A stretch of DNA of 14,399 nt from contig JBIOYL010000037.1 of assembly GCA_044870185.1 (NCBI GenBank), positions 1-14,399 of the forward strand. Reading direction: 5' to 3'. This DNA is from JBIOYL01 sp044870185 (lineage in GTDB: Bacteria; Actinomycetota; CALGFH01). Made by a program: the position numbers and the translations under genes. Each line of letters begins with the position of its first letter. Position 1 is the stretch's first letter. A model generated the notes under the pieces. That model did no database searches. It was not told the DNA's origin and saw only the letters and a program-made list of their open reading frames with translations. This document shows positions 7,021 through 13,255 of this stretch, piece after piece.

Positions 7021-8051
7021 CCGTACCCGCCGAGCAGCTGCACGGCATCGGTGGTCACCTGCATGGCCACGTCGGAGGCGAAGCACTTGGAGGCGGCGCC
7101 AAAGAAGGTGAGGTCGTCGTCGCCTCGGTCGGCCTTGGCGGCGGCCGTGTAGACCAGACTGCGGGCGGCCTCGATCCGCATGGCCATGTCGGCGAGCATG
7201 AACTGGATGCCCTGGAACTCCGCGATCGGCTGGCCGAACTGCTGGCGCTCCTCGACGTAGCCGAGGGCGTAGTCGAGCGCGCCCTGGGCGATGCCGACCG
7301 CCTGGGCACCGATGGTGATGCGGCTGTGGTCCAGGGCGCGCAGGGCGAGCGGGAAGCCCTCGCCCTCCTCGCCGAGCCGGTTGGCCACCGGCACGTGCAC
7401 GTCGCTGCAGATCACCTCGGTGGTGGTCGACCCGCGGATGCCGAGCTTGTCCTCGTGCTTGCCGATCGCGAAGCCGGGCATGGTGTCCTCGAGCACGAAC
7501 GCGGAGATCCCCTTCGGGCCGGCCGGCGGGTCGGTGACCGCGTAGTAGACGTACAGCTTGCTCACCCCGCCGCCGGTGATGAAGCGCTTGGTGCCGTTGA
7601 GGACGTAGTGGTCGCCGTCGCGCACCGCCCGGGAGCGCATGGCCGCCGCGTCCGACCCCGAGCCGGGCTCGGTCAGGCAGTAGGAGGCCATGACCGTGCC
7701 GTCGGCGATCGGCGGCAGGAAGCGCTGCTTCTGCTCCTCGGTGCCGGCGAACAGGATCGGCAGGGTGGCCAGCTTGTTCACCGCCGGGATGAGCGAGGTG
7801 CTGGCGCACACCCGGGCCACCTCTTCCACCAGGATGCAGTGGGTGACGCTGTCCGCCCCGGCCCCGCCGTATGCCTCGGGGATGTTGATGCCGGTCAGGC
7901 CCGCCTCGGCGAGCGTCTTGAGGTTGTCCCAGGGGAACTCGCCGGTGCGGTCGATCTCGGCCGCCCGGTCGGTGAACCTGTCCTCGAACAGCCGCCGCCA
8001 CTCCTTGCGGAACAGCCGCTGGTCCTCGCTGAGCGCAAACGCGTCAGACAT
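6897..8051 (-). CDS. Acyl-CoA dehydrogenase
   Basis: A 384-aa FAD-dependent acyl-CoA dehydrogenase of fatty-acid or branched-chain amino-acid breakdown; it oxidises acyl-CoA to 2-enoyl-CoA and passes electrons to ETF. The ATG at 8051 with AAAGGA upstream gives the usual start SDAFALSEDQ. The N-terminal helical domain is about residues 6-115. The middle beta domain holds CLTEPGSGSDAA and GTKRFITGGG, the FAD and acyl-CoA binding signatures. The C-terminal domain holds the helix DHSRITIGAQAVGIAQGALDYA and the motif LLGGYGYIKEFPLERMMRDA, then QIYEGTNQILR with the catalytic-base Glu at about 365. Length is that of the family, and it looks intact and active. Codons from residue 345 to the end are much richer in A and T than the rest. 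Chain-length preference is not readable. No ETF or hydratase gene is adjacent. Confidence 0.95.
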   Translation of the reverse strand: MSDAFALSEDQRLFRKEWRRLFEDRFTDRAAEIDRTGEFPWDNLKTLAEAGLTGINIPEAYGGAGADSVTHCILVEEVARVCASTSLIPAVNKLATLPILFAGTEEQKQRFLPPIADGTVMASYCLTEPGSGSDAAAMRSRAVRDGDHYVLNGTKRFITGGGVSKLYVYYAVTDPPAGPKGISAFVLEDTMPGFAIGKHEDKLGIRGSTTTEVICSDVHVPVANRLGEEGEGFPLALRALDHSRITIGAQAVGIAQGALDYALGYVEERQQFGQPIAEFQGIQFMLADMAMRIEAARSLVYTAAAKADRGDDDLTFFGAASKCFASDVAMQVTTDAVQLLGGYGYIKEFPLERMMRDAKITQIYEGTNQILRVVMARQLQQSRA

Positions 8052-8135
8052 CTTCAGGATCCTTTCCGGGCAAGGCACACGGCGGTGCCAGGCGCGCCGC
8101 GGGTGCCGACGGGCGCGGCCCCCTCATTCTAGCTG

Positions 8136-8232
8136 GCGGCCGGGCCGTGTCCCGTCGGTGCCAGGGCAGCGGCCGGGGCGCGTCCCGTCGGCACCGGGGC
8201 AGCGGCCGGGCCACGTCCCGTCGGCGCCGGGC
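8136..8232. repeat. Three-copy 33-bp tandem repeat between genes
   Basis: GCGGCCGGG followed by a CGTCCCGTCGG core recurs at 8136, 8169 and 8202 with a 33-bp period and a few substitutions. It lies in the 193-base gap between the acyl-CoA dehydrogenase start (8051) and the stop of the small membrane protein (8245). One minus frame across it stays open and would give an 11-residue PTGRxPAAA repeat, but it has no start or ribosome site of its own and is not in the frame of the neighbouring gene, so I do not call it coding. It is too few and too variable to be a CRISPR. Confidence 0.75.
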
Positions 8233-8244
8233 GGCGTCCAGGCG

Positions 8245-8520
8245 CTATCGCCTGGCCCGGGGCCGTCGCGTCCAGTCGTCGGGTCGTCCGGCCGGCCGGC
8301 GGCGGGTTGGCACGAGCAGCCAGGCGGCGGCCAGGCACAGTCCGACGGCAGGCAGGTCGCCGGCGTCCACCCCGTGCCCGTGGGTGAGGTGCAGCAGCAC
8401 CACGCCCTTGGGGAAGGGCTCGAGCAGCAGCAGCACGACGGCCAGCAGCGCGAGCGCGACGGCGGCCAGCGGCCGGCGGGCCGCCCCCCCGAGCCGTCGC
8501 CGCCTCGAACGCCTGGTCAT
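8245..8520 (-). CDS. Small two-helix membrane protein of unknown function
   Basis: A 91-aa protein from the ATG at 8520. A highly basic start (TRRSRRRRLGGAARR) comes before a first helix (about 16-37, PLAAVALALLAVVLLLLEPF). A short extracytoplasmic loop with GVVLLHLTHGHGVDAGDLPA follows, then a second helix (about 64-81, VGLCLAAAWLLVP) and a basic tail. By the positive-inside rule both ends are cytoplasmic. The loop with LxHGHGVDxGDLPA resembles small hypothetical proteins seen in many high-GC Actinomycetota, but I know of no assigned function. It lies 37 bases from the divergent GT-C-like gene, so the two may share a promoter region. No clear ribosome binding site is visible. Confidence 0.65.
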   Translation of the reverse strand: MTRRSRRRRLGGAARRPLAAVALALLAVVLLLLEPFPKGVVLLHLTHGHGVDAGDLPAVGLCLAAAWLLVPTRRRPAGRPDDWTRRPRARR

Positions 8521-8557
8521 GCCGACACGGTAGCGGGGCCGCCGCCATCCGTCGCGC

Positions 8558-10585
8558 GTGGCGCAGCGGCCACGGGGATGCAACCATGCAGGCTCGAACC
8601 CCCGACCCAAGGAACGGCGCCCTGACCCGACTGCGAGCCCCGACCCAAGGAATGGCGCCCTGACCGAGCTGCGCGCGCCCGCGACGAGCAGCGGCCGCCC
8701 GGACCGTCGGGCCACCCGCCCGGCGCTGGCCGGCGGGCGGCTCCGCGTCGCCACCAGGGGCGGCGTCGGCCTGGCCGTGCTGGCCGCCTGGATCGCGCTG
8801 ACCTGGCCGCTGGCGCTCCACCTGGACCGGATCTGGACCATGGCCGGCGACGATGCCTCCCGCGACGAGCCGAACTTCGTCACCAGACCCGGCACGCTCG
8901 CCTCGGGCGACGCCCTGCAGAACATGTTCATCGACGTGGTGGTGGCCGACAACGTCGCCGCGCTGCGCGAGCCCTACCTCGACCTGCGCGAGGGGGCGGC
9001 CGGCCCGGCGCCGCTGCGGACCACGTCGCTGAACGTGCCCTGGATGCCGGTGGTCGCGCTGCTGCGTCCCCTGGTCGGGCTGGTCGCCGCCTACAACGCC
9101 ACCTTGCTGCTGTCGTCGCTGGCCGCCGGGCTGGCCGCGTTCGGGCTGTGCCGCCGGCACACGCGCTGGCCGCTGCTGGCCGCGGCCGGCGCCGTCGCCT
9201 ACGCCTGCTCACCGAACCGCATGTTCCAGCTCACCAGCCACTTCAACGCGGTCATGTGGTGGGCGTTCCCGGCCGCGCTGTGGGCGTTGGAGGCGATGCT
9301 GGAACGCCACCGCGAGCGCCGGCCGTGGGGCTGGCCGGCCGTGGCGCTCGCGGCCGTGGTGGGAACGGTCGGGCTGTCCGGTGAATATCATCTGAACCTC
9401 TACCTCACGGTGATACTTACGTTCCTGGCCGCCTGGGCGGTGGCGGCGGCGCTGGCCGCGCGCCGGCCGCTCCCCCTGACGCCAGGCTCCCCGGCACCGG
9501 TCCCTCCGGCACTGGTCCCTCCGGCACCGGCCAGGCGCCGGCCGCTCCCCCCGGTGCCGGTCCCTCTGGCGCCGGCCGCCGCCGTCCTCGCCATGGTGGC
9601 CGCGGCCGCGGTCTACGTCCTGGTCGCGTTCGCCCATGCCTTCCAGGGGACAGTCGCCGGCGGTGAGAACGGCAGCTACGACCAGGTGATGCTGTACGCG
9701 CCGGGGTCGCTGGCGGCCATGGTGACCAAGAGCTTCGGCACCCAAGGGGAGGGCATGATCTATGTCGGCTGGGGCGTGCTCGTCCCGGCCGCGGCCGGCT
9801 TCGTGGCCGCGCTCGCCCGCCGGTCGGCCCGGCGCCGGGCGCTGCCCTACGCGCTGCTGGCGCCGGCGCTCGTCGTGCTCACCTATGGCCCGCGGGCCGA
9901 GGTCGGCCGCTTCCGCCCGTACCGGTTCCTGTTCGACCACGTGCCGCCGCTCTCCCTGCAGCGGGTGCCGGAGCGGCTCATGGTGGTCACCGCCCTGGTG
10001 CTGGTGGTGCTCGCCGTCGAGGGGCTGGACGCGCTCGCGGGCCGGCTTGCGGGGCGCCTGGACGCCCTCGCGGGCCGGCTTGCGGGGGGCCTGGGCCGCC
10101 GGCTGGCCGCCGCCGGGCTTGCCCTGGCCGTCGCGCTGCTCGTCGCCGACTACCGGATCTCGGCCAACCGGCTCCAGCCGAGCCTGACCGGCAACCGGGC
10201 CGTCGCGGAGCTGCGCCGGGCCGGCGACCGGGCCGGCCCCATCCTGGGCCTGCCGGTCGTGGCACCCACCGTGACCTGGAACTCGGCCACCACCTATCTG
10301 GCCGCCCAGAGCGGCCGGCGTGCCCTGAACGCCTACAACCAGACGCCAGCGCCCTGGCTGGCCGACCGCCTGGCCGCCCTCGCCCCCCTGAACGACGGCA
10401 AGGCGGCCGCGGCAGCCCTGGCCGTGCTGAGCGCGACCGGGACCAGGCAGGTCGTCGTCATCGACGAGCCGCGCGTGTTCGCCCCCGGGCGATGGCGGGC
10501 GACGATCGACGCCCTGGTCGCCTCCGGGCGCTTCCGGCCCGTGGTCGACGACCCCCCGCTCGCGCTGCTCGAGCTCGTCAGCTGA
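8558..10585 (+). CDS. Large GT-C-like polytopic membrane protein
   Basis: A protein of up to 675 aa. From the GTG at 8558 the first ~65 residues are low-complexity and basic; a CTG at 8660 preceded by AAGGAATGGCG is an alternative start, so the N-terminus is uncertain. Helix 1 (about 68-88) is followed by an outer loop with SGDALQNMFIDVVV (Asp118), the position of the acidic residue in GT-C glycosyltransferases. Roughly nine more hydrophobic segments follow (AAYNATLLLSSLAAGLAAFG, LTSHFNAVMWWAFPAALWAL, EYHLNLYLTVILTFLAAW and others). A soluble C-terminal domain from about residue 540 (ISANRLQPSLTGNRAVAELR...) has the layout of YfhO-like and related proteins. A Pro-rich loop (301-342) and a duplicated LDALAGRLAGR/G (490-511) interrupt it. 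It probably transfers a sugar outside the membrane, but this is inferred from topology and no specific family is proven. Confidence 0.72.
   Translation: MAQRPRGCNHAGSNPRPKERRPDPTASPDPRNGALTELRAPATSSGRPDRRATRPALAGGRLRVATRGGVGLAVLAAWIALTWPLALHLDRIWTMAGDDASRDEPNFVTRPGTLASGDALQNMFIDVVVADNVAALREPYLDLREGAAGPAPLRTTSLNVPWMPVVALLRPLVGLVAAYNATLLLSSLAAGLAAFGLCRRHTRWPLLAAAGAVAYACSPNRMFQLTSHFNAVMWWAFPAALWALEAMLERHRERRPWGWPAVALAAVVGTVGLSGEYHLNLYLTVILTFLAAWAVAAALAARRPLPLTPGSPAPVPPALVPPAPARRRPLPPVPVPLAPAAAVLAMVAAAAVYVLVAFAHAFQGTVAGGENGSYDQVMLYAPGSLAAMVTKSFGTQGEGMIYVGWGVLVPAAAGFVAALARRSARRRALPYALLAPALVVLTYGPRAEVGRFRPYRFLFDHVPPLSLQRVPERLMVVTALVLVVLAVEGLDALAGRLAGRLDALAGRLAGGLGRRLAAAGLALAVALLVADYRISANRLQPSLTGNRAVAELRRAGDRAGPILGLPVVAPTVTWNSATTYLAAQSGRRALNAYNQTPAPWLADRLAALAPLNDGKAAAAALAVLSATGTRQVVVIDEPRVFAPGRWRATIDALVASGRFRPVVDDPPLALLELVS
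8603..8678 (+). repeat. 38-bp tandem duplication across the start region of the GT-C-like gene
   Basis: CGACCCAAGGAA-GGCGCCCTGACC occurs at 8603 and 8641, two imperfect copies in tandem. Each carries an AAGGA sequence followed about 9 bases later by a CTG. The period is not a multiple of three, so the copies are read in different frames. Only the CTG of the second copy (8660) is in frame with the gene. Confidence 0.65.
10025..10090 (+). repeat. In-frame 33-bp duplication in the GT-C-like gene
   Basis: Two nearly identical 33-base units, each starting CTGGACGC-CTCGCGGGCC, give the protein repeat LDALAGRLAGR / LDALAGRLAGG at about residues 490-511. The near identity implies a recent duplication. 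It lies between two membrane segments. Confidence 0.75.
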
Positions 10586-10809
10586 CCGGCCCACCACCGC
10601 GGCCCACCCCGGGCTCCTGCGACCCTGGCCGCGGCCGACCCCAGGGCCCGCGACCCCGCAGCGCCCGGCCCAGGGCCCGCGACCCCGCGCGGCCGCCGCC
10701 GGCGGATGGGAAATTGCCCGACCGGGATCGATTTTCGTAGGCGGCGAGATCCGGTCGGCCATCCACCAGGAGCGGGCCGGAAAAGCCGAGCGCGGCGCGG
10801 TGGCCGACG
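10586..10809. other. Repeat- and hairpin-rich spacer
   Basis: No gene is visible. CCCAGGGCCCGCGACCCCGC occurs at 10640-10659 and identically at 10669-10688 (29-bp period). CCCTGG (10623-10628) can pair with CCAGGG (10641-10646) just after the GT-C-like stop. A larger hairpin pairs 10718-10729 (CCGACCGGGATC) with 10748-10758 (GATCCGGTCGG), with one bulged G and an 18-base loop. Either could end transcription, but neither has a T-run. Confidence 0.5.
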
Positions 10810-10838
10810 TTGCTCTTTCGCCACAGCTCGTCTAGCTT
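10810..10838 (+). promoter_or_regulatory. Candidate sigma-70-type promoter for the 187-aa protein gene
   Basis: TTGCTC (10810-10815), a 17-base spacer, and TAGCTT (10833-10838) fit the TTGnnn / TAnnnT pattern of actinobacterial housekeeping promoters. The predicted start of transcription would be about 40 bases before the ATG at 10884, with the GAGGAGGT site (10868-10875) between. No factor binding site is recognised. Confidence 0.45.
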
Positions 10839-10883
10839 CTAGGCGCTGCATTCATTCGACACATTTTGAGGAGGTCCGCCCAG

Positions 10884-11447
10884 ATGGCAGTGAAGGTCGT
10901 CCACGTGTCTGACATCTCCGGCAAGGAGGCCGACGAGGAGTCGCTGGGCCACCTCATCGTCCACGAGCACCCGGAGTACGCCAACCTCCCGGTCACCCTC
11001 GAGGTGCTGCCGGAGGAGGTCGAGCCGCTGCGGGGCGTGAGCCGATACGTGACGCTCGAGTACGTCGAGCCCGGCGCCCACCGTGGCGAGCGCATGATCG
11101 TGAGCTTGGACGACTTCAACCTCCTCGCCCCACCCGGGGTCATGGACTCGGCGATCCAGGACGCGGTCGTGGCCGAGCATGCCTCCAAGCACGGCTCCAA
11201 GCCGGCCCGCCCGGGGCGTGCGCCGGCGGCGTCCGGCGGTGCCCGCGCCGACGCACGCAGCGATCGGGAGACGATCAACTACGCGACCCTGGAGCATGCC
11301 GGCGAGCCGCACCGCGGCCGCATCACCGAGGCCGAGAAGCAGCTCGTCCGCGACAACCTCGACATGATCAACCAGCGGCTGCGCGACAGCGGCCAGCGCG
11401 CGATCGACCCCAAGGACGCGAAGATGCAGCGGCGCTACGGCCTGTAG
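10884..11447 (+). CDS. Conserved 187-aa protein of unknown function, two domains with a linker
   Basis: A 187-aa soluble protein. The ATG at 10884 follows GAGGAGGT, a near-perfect ribosome site. The N-terminal part (about 1-90) is an acidic alpha/beta segment: VKVVHVSDISGKEADEESLG, then LPVTLEVLPEEVEPL and ERMIVSLDDFNLLAP. A Lys/Pro/Ala/Gly-rich linker follows (about 100-128). The C-terminal part (about 131-187) is INYATLEHAGEPHRGRITEAEK, helix QLVRDNLDMINQRLRDSG, and an ending DAKMQRRYGL. The C-terminal motif YxTLEHAGxPHxGRxTExEKxxVRxNLxxIN looks conserved and recalls hypothetical proteins of Streptomyces and relatives, sometimes loosely compared to Lsr2. The Lsr2 DNA-binding RGR hook is not convincingly present, so I give no function. 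It has its own probable promoter and lies alone, 122 bases before the DUF427 gene. Confidence 0.8.
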   Translation: MAVKVVHVSDISGKEADEESLGHLIVHEHPEYANLPVTLEVLPEEVEPLRGVSRYVTLEYVEPGAHRGERMIVSLDDFNLLAPPGVMDSAIQDAVVAEHASKHGSKPARPGRAPAASGGARADARSDRETINYATLEHAGEPHRGRITEAEKQLVRDNLDMINQRLRDSGQRAIDPKDAKMQRRYGL

Positions 11448-11506
11448 GCGCGACGGCCGGTGGGGCCGCCTCGGCGTCCTCGTGTCCCCCGCGGGTACCA
11501 TTCCAA

Positions 11507-11549
11507 GCATCGGTTCGATGCCCGGTCTGCCGGTCCGCTGCGGGCATCG
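11507..11549 (+). promoter_or_regulatory. Leader with two mutually exclusive hairpins before the DUF427 gene
   Basis: GCATCG (11507-11512) pairs with CGATGC (11516-11521) across GTT. The second arm is also part of CGATGCCCG (11516-11524), which pairs perfectly over 9 bp with CGGGCATCG (11541-11549) across a 16-base loop. Only one hairpin can form at a time. The longer stem ends 8 bases before the GAGGAGG ribosome site (11558-11564). This is the geometry of an attenuator or translational switch, but a terminator of the upstream gene is also possible. Confidence 0.4.
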
Positions 11550-11569
11550 GCCGGTTCGAGGAGGCGTGC

Positions 11570-12052
11570 TTGGCCAGGTCCGTGGAGCCGCAGTCCGGCC
11601 AGGAGTCGGTCTGGGACTACCCCCGCCCGCCCCGGGTCGAGCCGTCGACCGACCACCTCCAGGTCGTCGTCGACGGCGAGGTGCTGGCCGAGACGCGCCA
11701 CGGCCTGCGGATGCTCGAGACCAGCCACCCGCCCGTCTACTACTTCCCGCCCGGCGACGTGCGCATGGACCGGCTGACCCCGTCGCGGCGCCCCTCGACC
11801 TACTGCGAGTTCAAAGGCGAGGCGGTGTACTACGACGTCGTCGGGCGGCCGGCGGTCGCCTGGTCCTACCCGGACCCCAGCCCCGGCTACGAGGCGATCA
11901 CCGACTACGTCGCCTTCTACCCCGGCCGGGTCGACCGGGCCACCGTCAACGGCGAGGTCGTCGAGGGGCTGGCGGGCGACGTCTACGGCGGCTGGGTCAC
12001 GTCGAGGATCAAGGGTCCCTTCGCGGCTGGGCCGGGCACCGCCGGCCGGTGA
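11570..12052 (+). CDS. DUF427 domain protein
   Basis: A 160-aa soluble protein with one DUF427 domain. The TTG at 11570 is taken as the start because GAGGAGG ends five bases before it. The domain runs from about residue 28 to 140 and shows VVVDGEVLAETRHGLRMLET, PVYYFPPGDVRMDRLTPS, TYCEFKGEAVYYDVVG, and PSPGYEAITDYVAFYPGRVD, all hallmarks of this small beta-rich fold. The ending GDVYGGWVTSRIKGPFAAG is also typical. The biochemical role is not established; the family is abundant in Actinomycetota. Its TGA overlaps the GTG of the DUF72 gene, so the two are probably co-translated. Confidence 0.92.
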   Translation: MARSVEPQSGQESVWDYPRPPRVEPSTDHLQVVVDGEVLAETRHGLRMLETSHPPVYYFPPGDVRMDRLTPSRRPSTYCEFKGEAVYYDVVGRPAVAWSYPDPSPGYEAITDYVAFYPGRVDRATVNGEVVEGLAGDVYGGWVTSRIKGPFAAGPGTAGR

Positions 12053-12840
12053 GCGCACGACCGATGCGCGTGCTGATCGGGACGTCCGGCTGGCAGTACC
12101 GGGACTGGCGCGAGCGCTTCTACCCCAAGGGCGTGCCCCAGGCGGCCTGGCTCGAGCACTACGCCGCACGCTTCGCGGTGGTGGAGTCCAACAACGCCTT
12201 CTACCGCCTGCCCGACCCGCGCACGTTCGCCGCCTGGGCCGAACGCACGCCGGACGACTTCCGCATGGCCGTCAAGGCGAGCCGCTACCTGACCCACGTC
12301 AGGCGGCTGCGCGACCCCGAGGAGCCGGTCGCCCGCTTCCTGGACCATGCCCGGCACCTGGGCGCCAAGCTCGGCCCGGTGCTGCTCCAGCTCCCGCCCT
12401 CGCTGACCGCGGCGGCCGCCGCCGACCTCGAGCGCACGCTGGCCTGCTTCCCGCCCGACGTGCGCGTGGCGGTCGAGTTCCGCCATCCGAGCTGGTTCAC
12501 CGACGCGACCCGGGCGCTGCTGGCCGGGCGCGGCGTGGCCCTGTGCCTGGCCGACAGCCCGCGGCGCGCCACGCCCGCCTGGCGCACGGCCGGCTGGACC
12601 TACCTGCGCTTCCACCAGGGCCTGGGCAGCCCGCGACCCTGCTACGAGGCCGACGCGCTGGCCGGCTGGGCCGCACGCCTGGCCGAGGCCTTCGAGCCGG
12701 ACGAGGACGCGTGGGTGTTCTTCAACAACGACCCGGGCTGCTGCGCGGTCCGCGACGCCTGCCGGTTCGCGGCCGCCTGCGCCGACGCCGGCCTGCGCCC
12801 GACCCGGGTGCCGGCGCTTGCCGAGGTCCGGGTCGGGTAG
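12049..12840 (+). CDS. DUF72 TIM-barrel protein
   Basis: A DUF72 protein of 263 aa from the GTG at 12049 (GTGA overlap with DUF427) or 258 aa from the ATG at 12064; the coupled GTG is preferred, neither has a strong ribosome site. Family signatures are IGTSGWQYRDWRERFYPKG, then FAVVESNNAFYRLPDPRTFAAWA and DFRMAVKASRYLTH. Farther on are LGPVLLQLPPSL, VRVAVEFRHPSWF, AGWTYLRFHQG and AWVFFNNDPGCCAVRDA. Together these are the barrel strands with their conserved Glu, Lys and Phe/Asn residues. Length and ends match the family, so it is intact. The family is widespread and suspected to be enzymatic, but I cannot give a reaction. It forms a two-gene unit with DUF427. Confidence 0.95.
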   Translation: MSARPMRVLIGTSGWQYRDWRERFYPKGVPQAAWLEHYAARFAVVESNNAFYRLPDPRTFAAWAERTPDDFRMAVKASRYLTHVRRLRDPEEPVARFLDHARHLGAKLGPVLLQLPPSLTAAAAADLERTLACFPPDVRVAVEFRHPSWFTDATRALLAGRGVALCLADSPRRATPAWRTAGWTYLRFHQGLGSPRPCYEADALAGWAARLAEAFEPDEDAWVFFNNDPGCCAVRDACRFAAACADAGLRPTRVPALAEVRVG

Positions 12841-12888
12841 CTGCTGGCGATCGCGCCTGCCGGACGTAGCGGTCGAGGGCGGACCGCC

Positions 12889-12911
12889 TACAATGTCCCA
12901 GGATGGACATT
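12889..12911 (+). promoter_or_regulatory. -10-like box overlapped by a 20-bp dyad (candidate operator)
   Basis: TACAAT (12889-12894) is an excellent -10 element. AATGTCC (12892-12898) is repeated as its exact reverse complement GGACATT (12905-12911) around a 6-base centre, so the dyad would cover the -10 and start point. No good -35 is seen at 16-18 bases, as is common for activated or regulated promoters. The next gene starts at 12950. The regulator is unknown. Confidence 0.45.
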
Positions 12912-12949
12912 GGCGCGGAGCTGGCGTGCTCGGATCGGAACTGGCTGGC

Positions 12950-13171
12950 ATGGCGAACGTCATCGTGAAGTTTGCCTCCGATGCGGCGAGGCAGCGGTTC
13001 GTTGAACAGGCCAAGGGCACCTGGCCAGAGCTCCTTTCAAGGACCTACCTGGCCAAGCGCCGGCCGGATGCGATCATCGACCGTGTCTCCAACCGCGAGA
13101 TGCCGCGTCTGAACAACTTGGTCCAGGGTCTCGGCACCCTGTACGAAGACGTCAAGTTCGAGCCGATGTAG
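12950..13171 (+). CDS. Small 73-aa protein of unknown function
   Basis: A 73-aa protein from the ATG at 12950 (an in-frame ATG at 12893 would add 19 residues but lies inside the dyad). It reads MANVIVKFASDAARQRFVEQ, then RTYLAKRRPDAIIDRVS, and ends LNNLVQGLGTLYEDVKFEPM. The pattern of strand (VIVKF), helix (ASDAARQRFVEQ), middle strands, helix (MPRLNNLVQGLG) and closing strand (LYEDVKFEPM) suggests a ferredoxin-like fold, recalling inhibitor-I9 or small regulatory domains. That is inference from pattern only. Ribosome site is weak. The TAG stop is immediately followed by the left end of the IS630 element, so whatever came after it has been separated from it. Codon use is ordinary for the window. 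I do not recognise a named family. Confidence 0.6.
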   Translation: MANVIVKFASDAARQRFVEQAKGTWPELLSRTYLAKRRPDAIIDRVSNREMPRLNNLVQGLGTLYEDVKFEPM

Positions 13172-13192
13172 TAGCTCGTCAGTAGTGATTTG
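13172..13192 (+). repeat. Left terminal inverted repeat of the IS630 element
   Basis: TAGCTCGTCAGTAGTGATTTG matches the right end in reverse complement at 15 of 21 positions, with the outer ten differing at only one. It starts one base after the TAG stop of the 73-aa gene. Confidence 0.75.
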
Positions 13193-13255
13193 TGTGATGT
13201 GAGGTTTGGTCTCATGCTGCTTGCGGTCCAGGGATCCCGCCGCAGGAGGCCAACA

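Noticed and set aside
6909..8132. Plus-strand open frame of 407 codons over the acyl-CoA dehydrogenase
   Set aside because: Antisense shadow; the minus strand has all acyl-CoA dehydrogenase motifs.
8136..8232. Possible CRISPR array
   Set aside because: Three contiguous 33-bp units without unique spacers; a simple tandem repeat, and no cas genes.
8129..8244. Possible coding PTGRxPAAA repeat peptide on the minus strand
   Set aside because: Out of frame with the 91-aa gene, no start codon or ribosome site of its own.
9209..10762. Minus-strand open frame of 517 codons opposite the second GT-C-like gene
   Set aside because: Composition is that of an antisense frame (Gly/Arg/Gln/His-rich, no hydrophobic core), and the plus strand encodes a clear membrane protein.
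10884..11447. Lsr2-type nucleoid protein
   Set aside because: The order of domains and the motifs differ, and no convincing Lsr2 RGR DNA hook context is present; left as unknown.
13190..13255. ATG at 13190 as the transposase start
   Set aside because: It would put the start within the terminal repeat region; the GTG at 13256 follows AGGAGG and begins the expected N-terminus.
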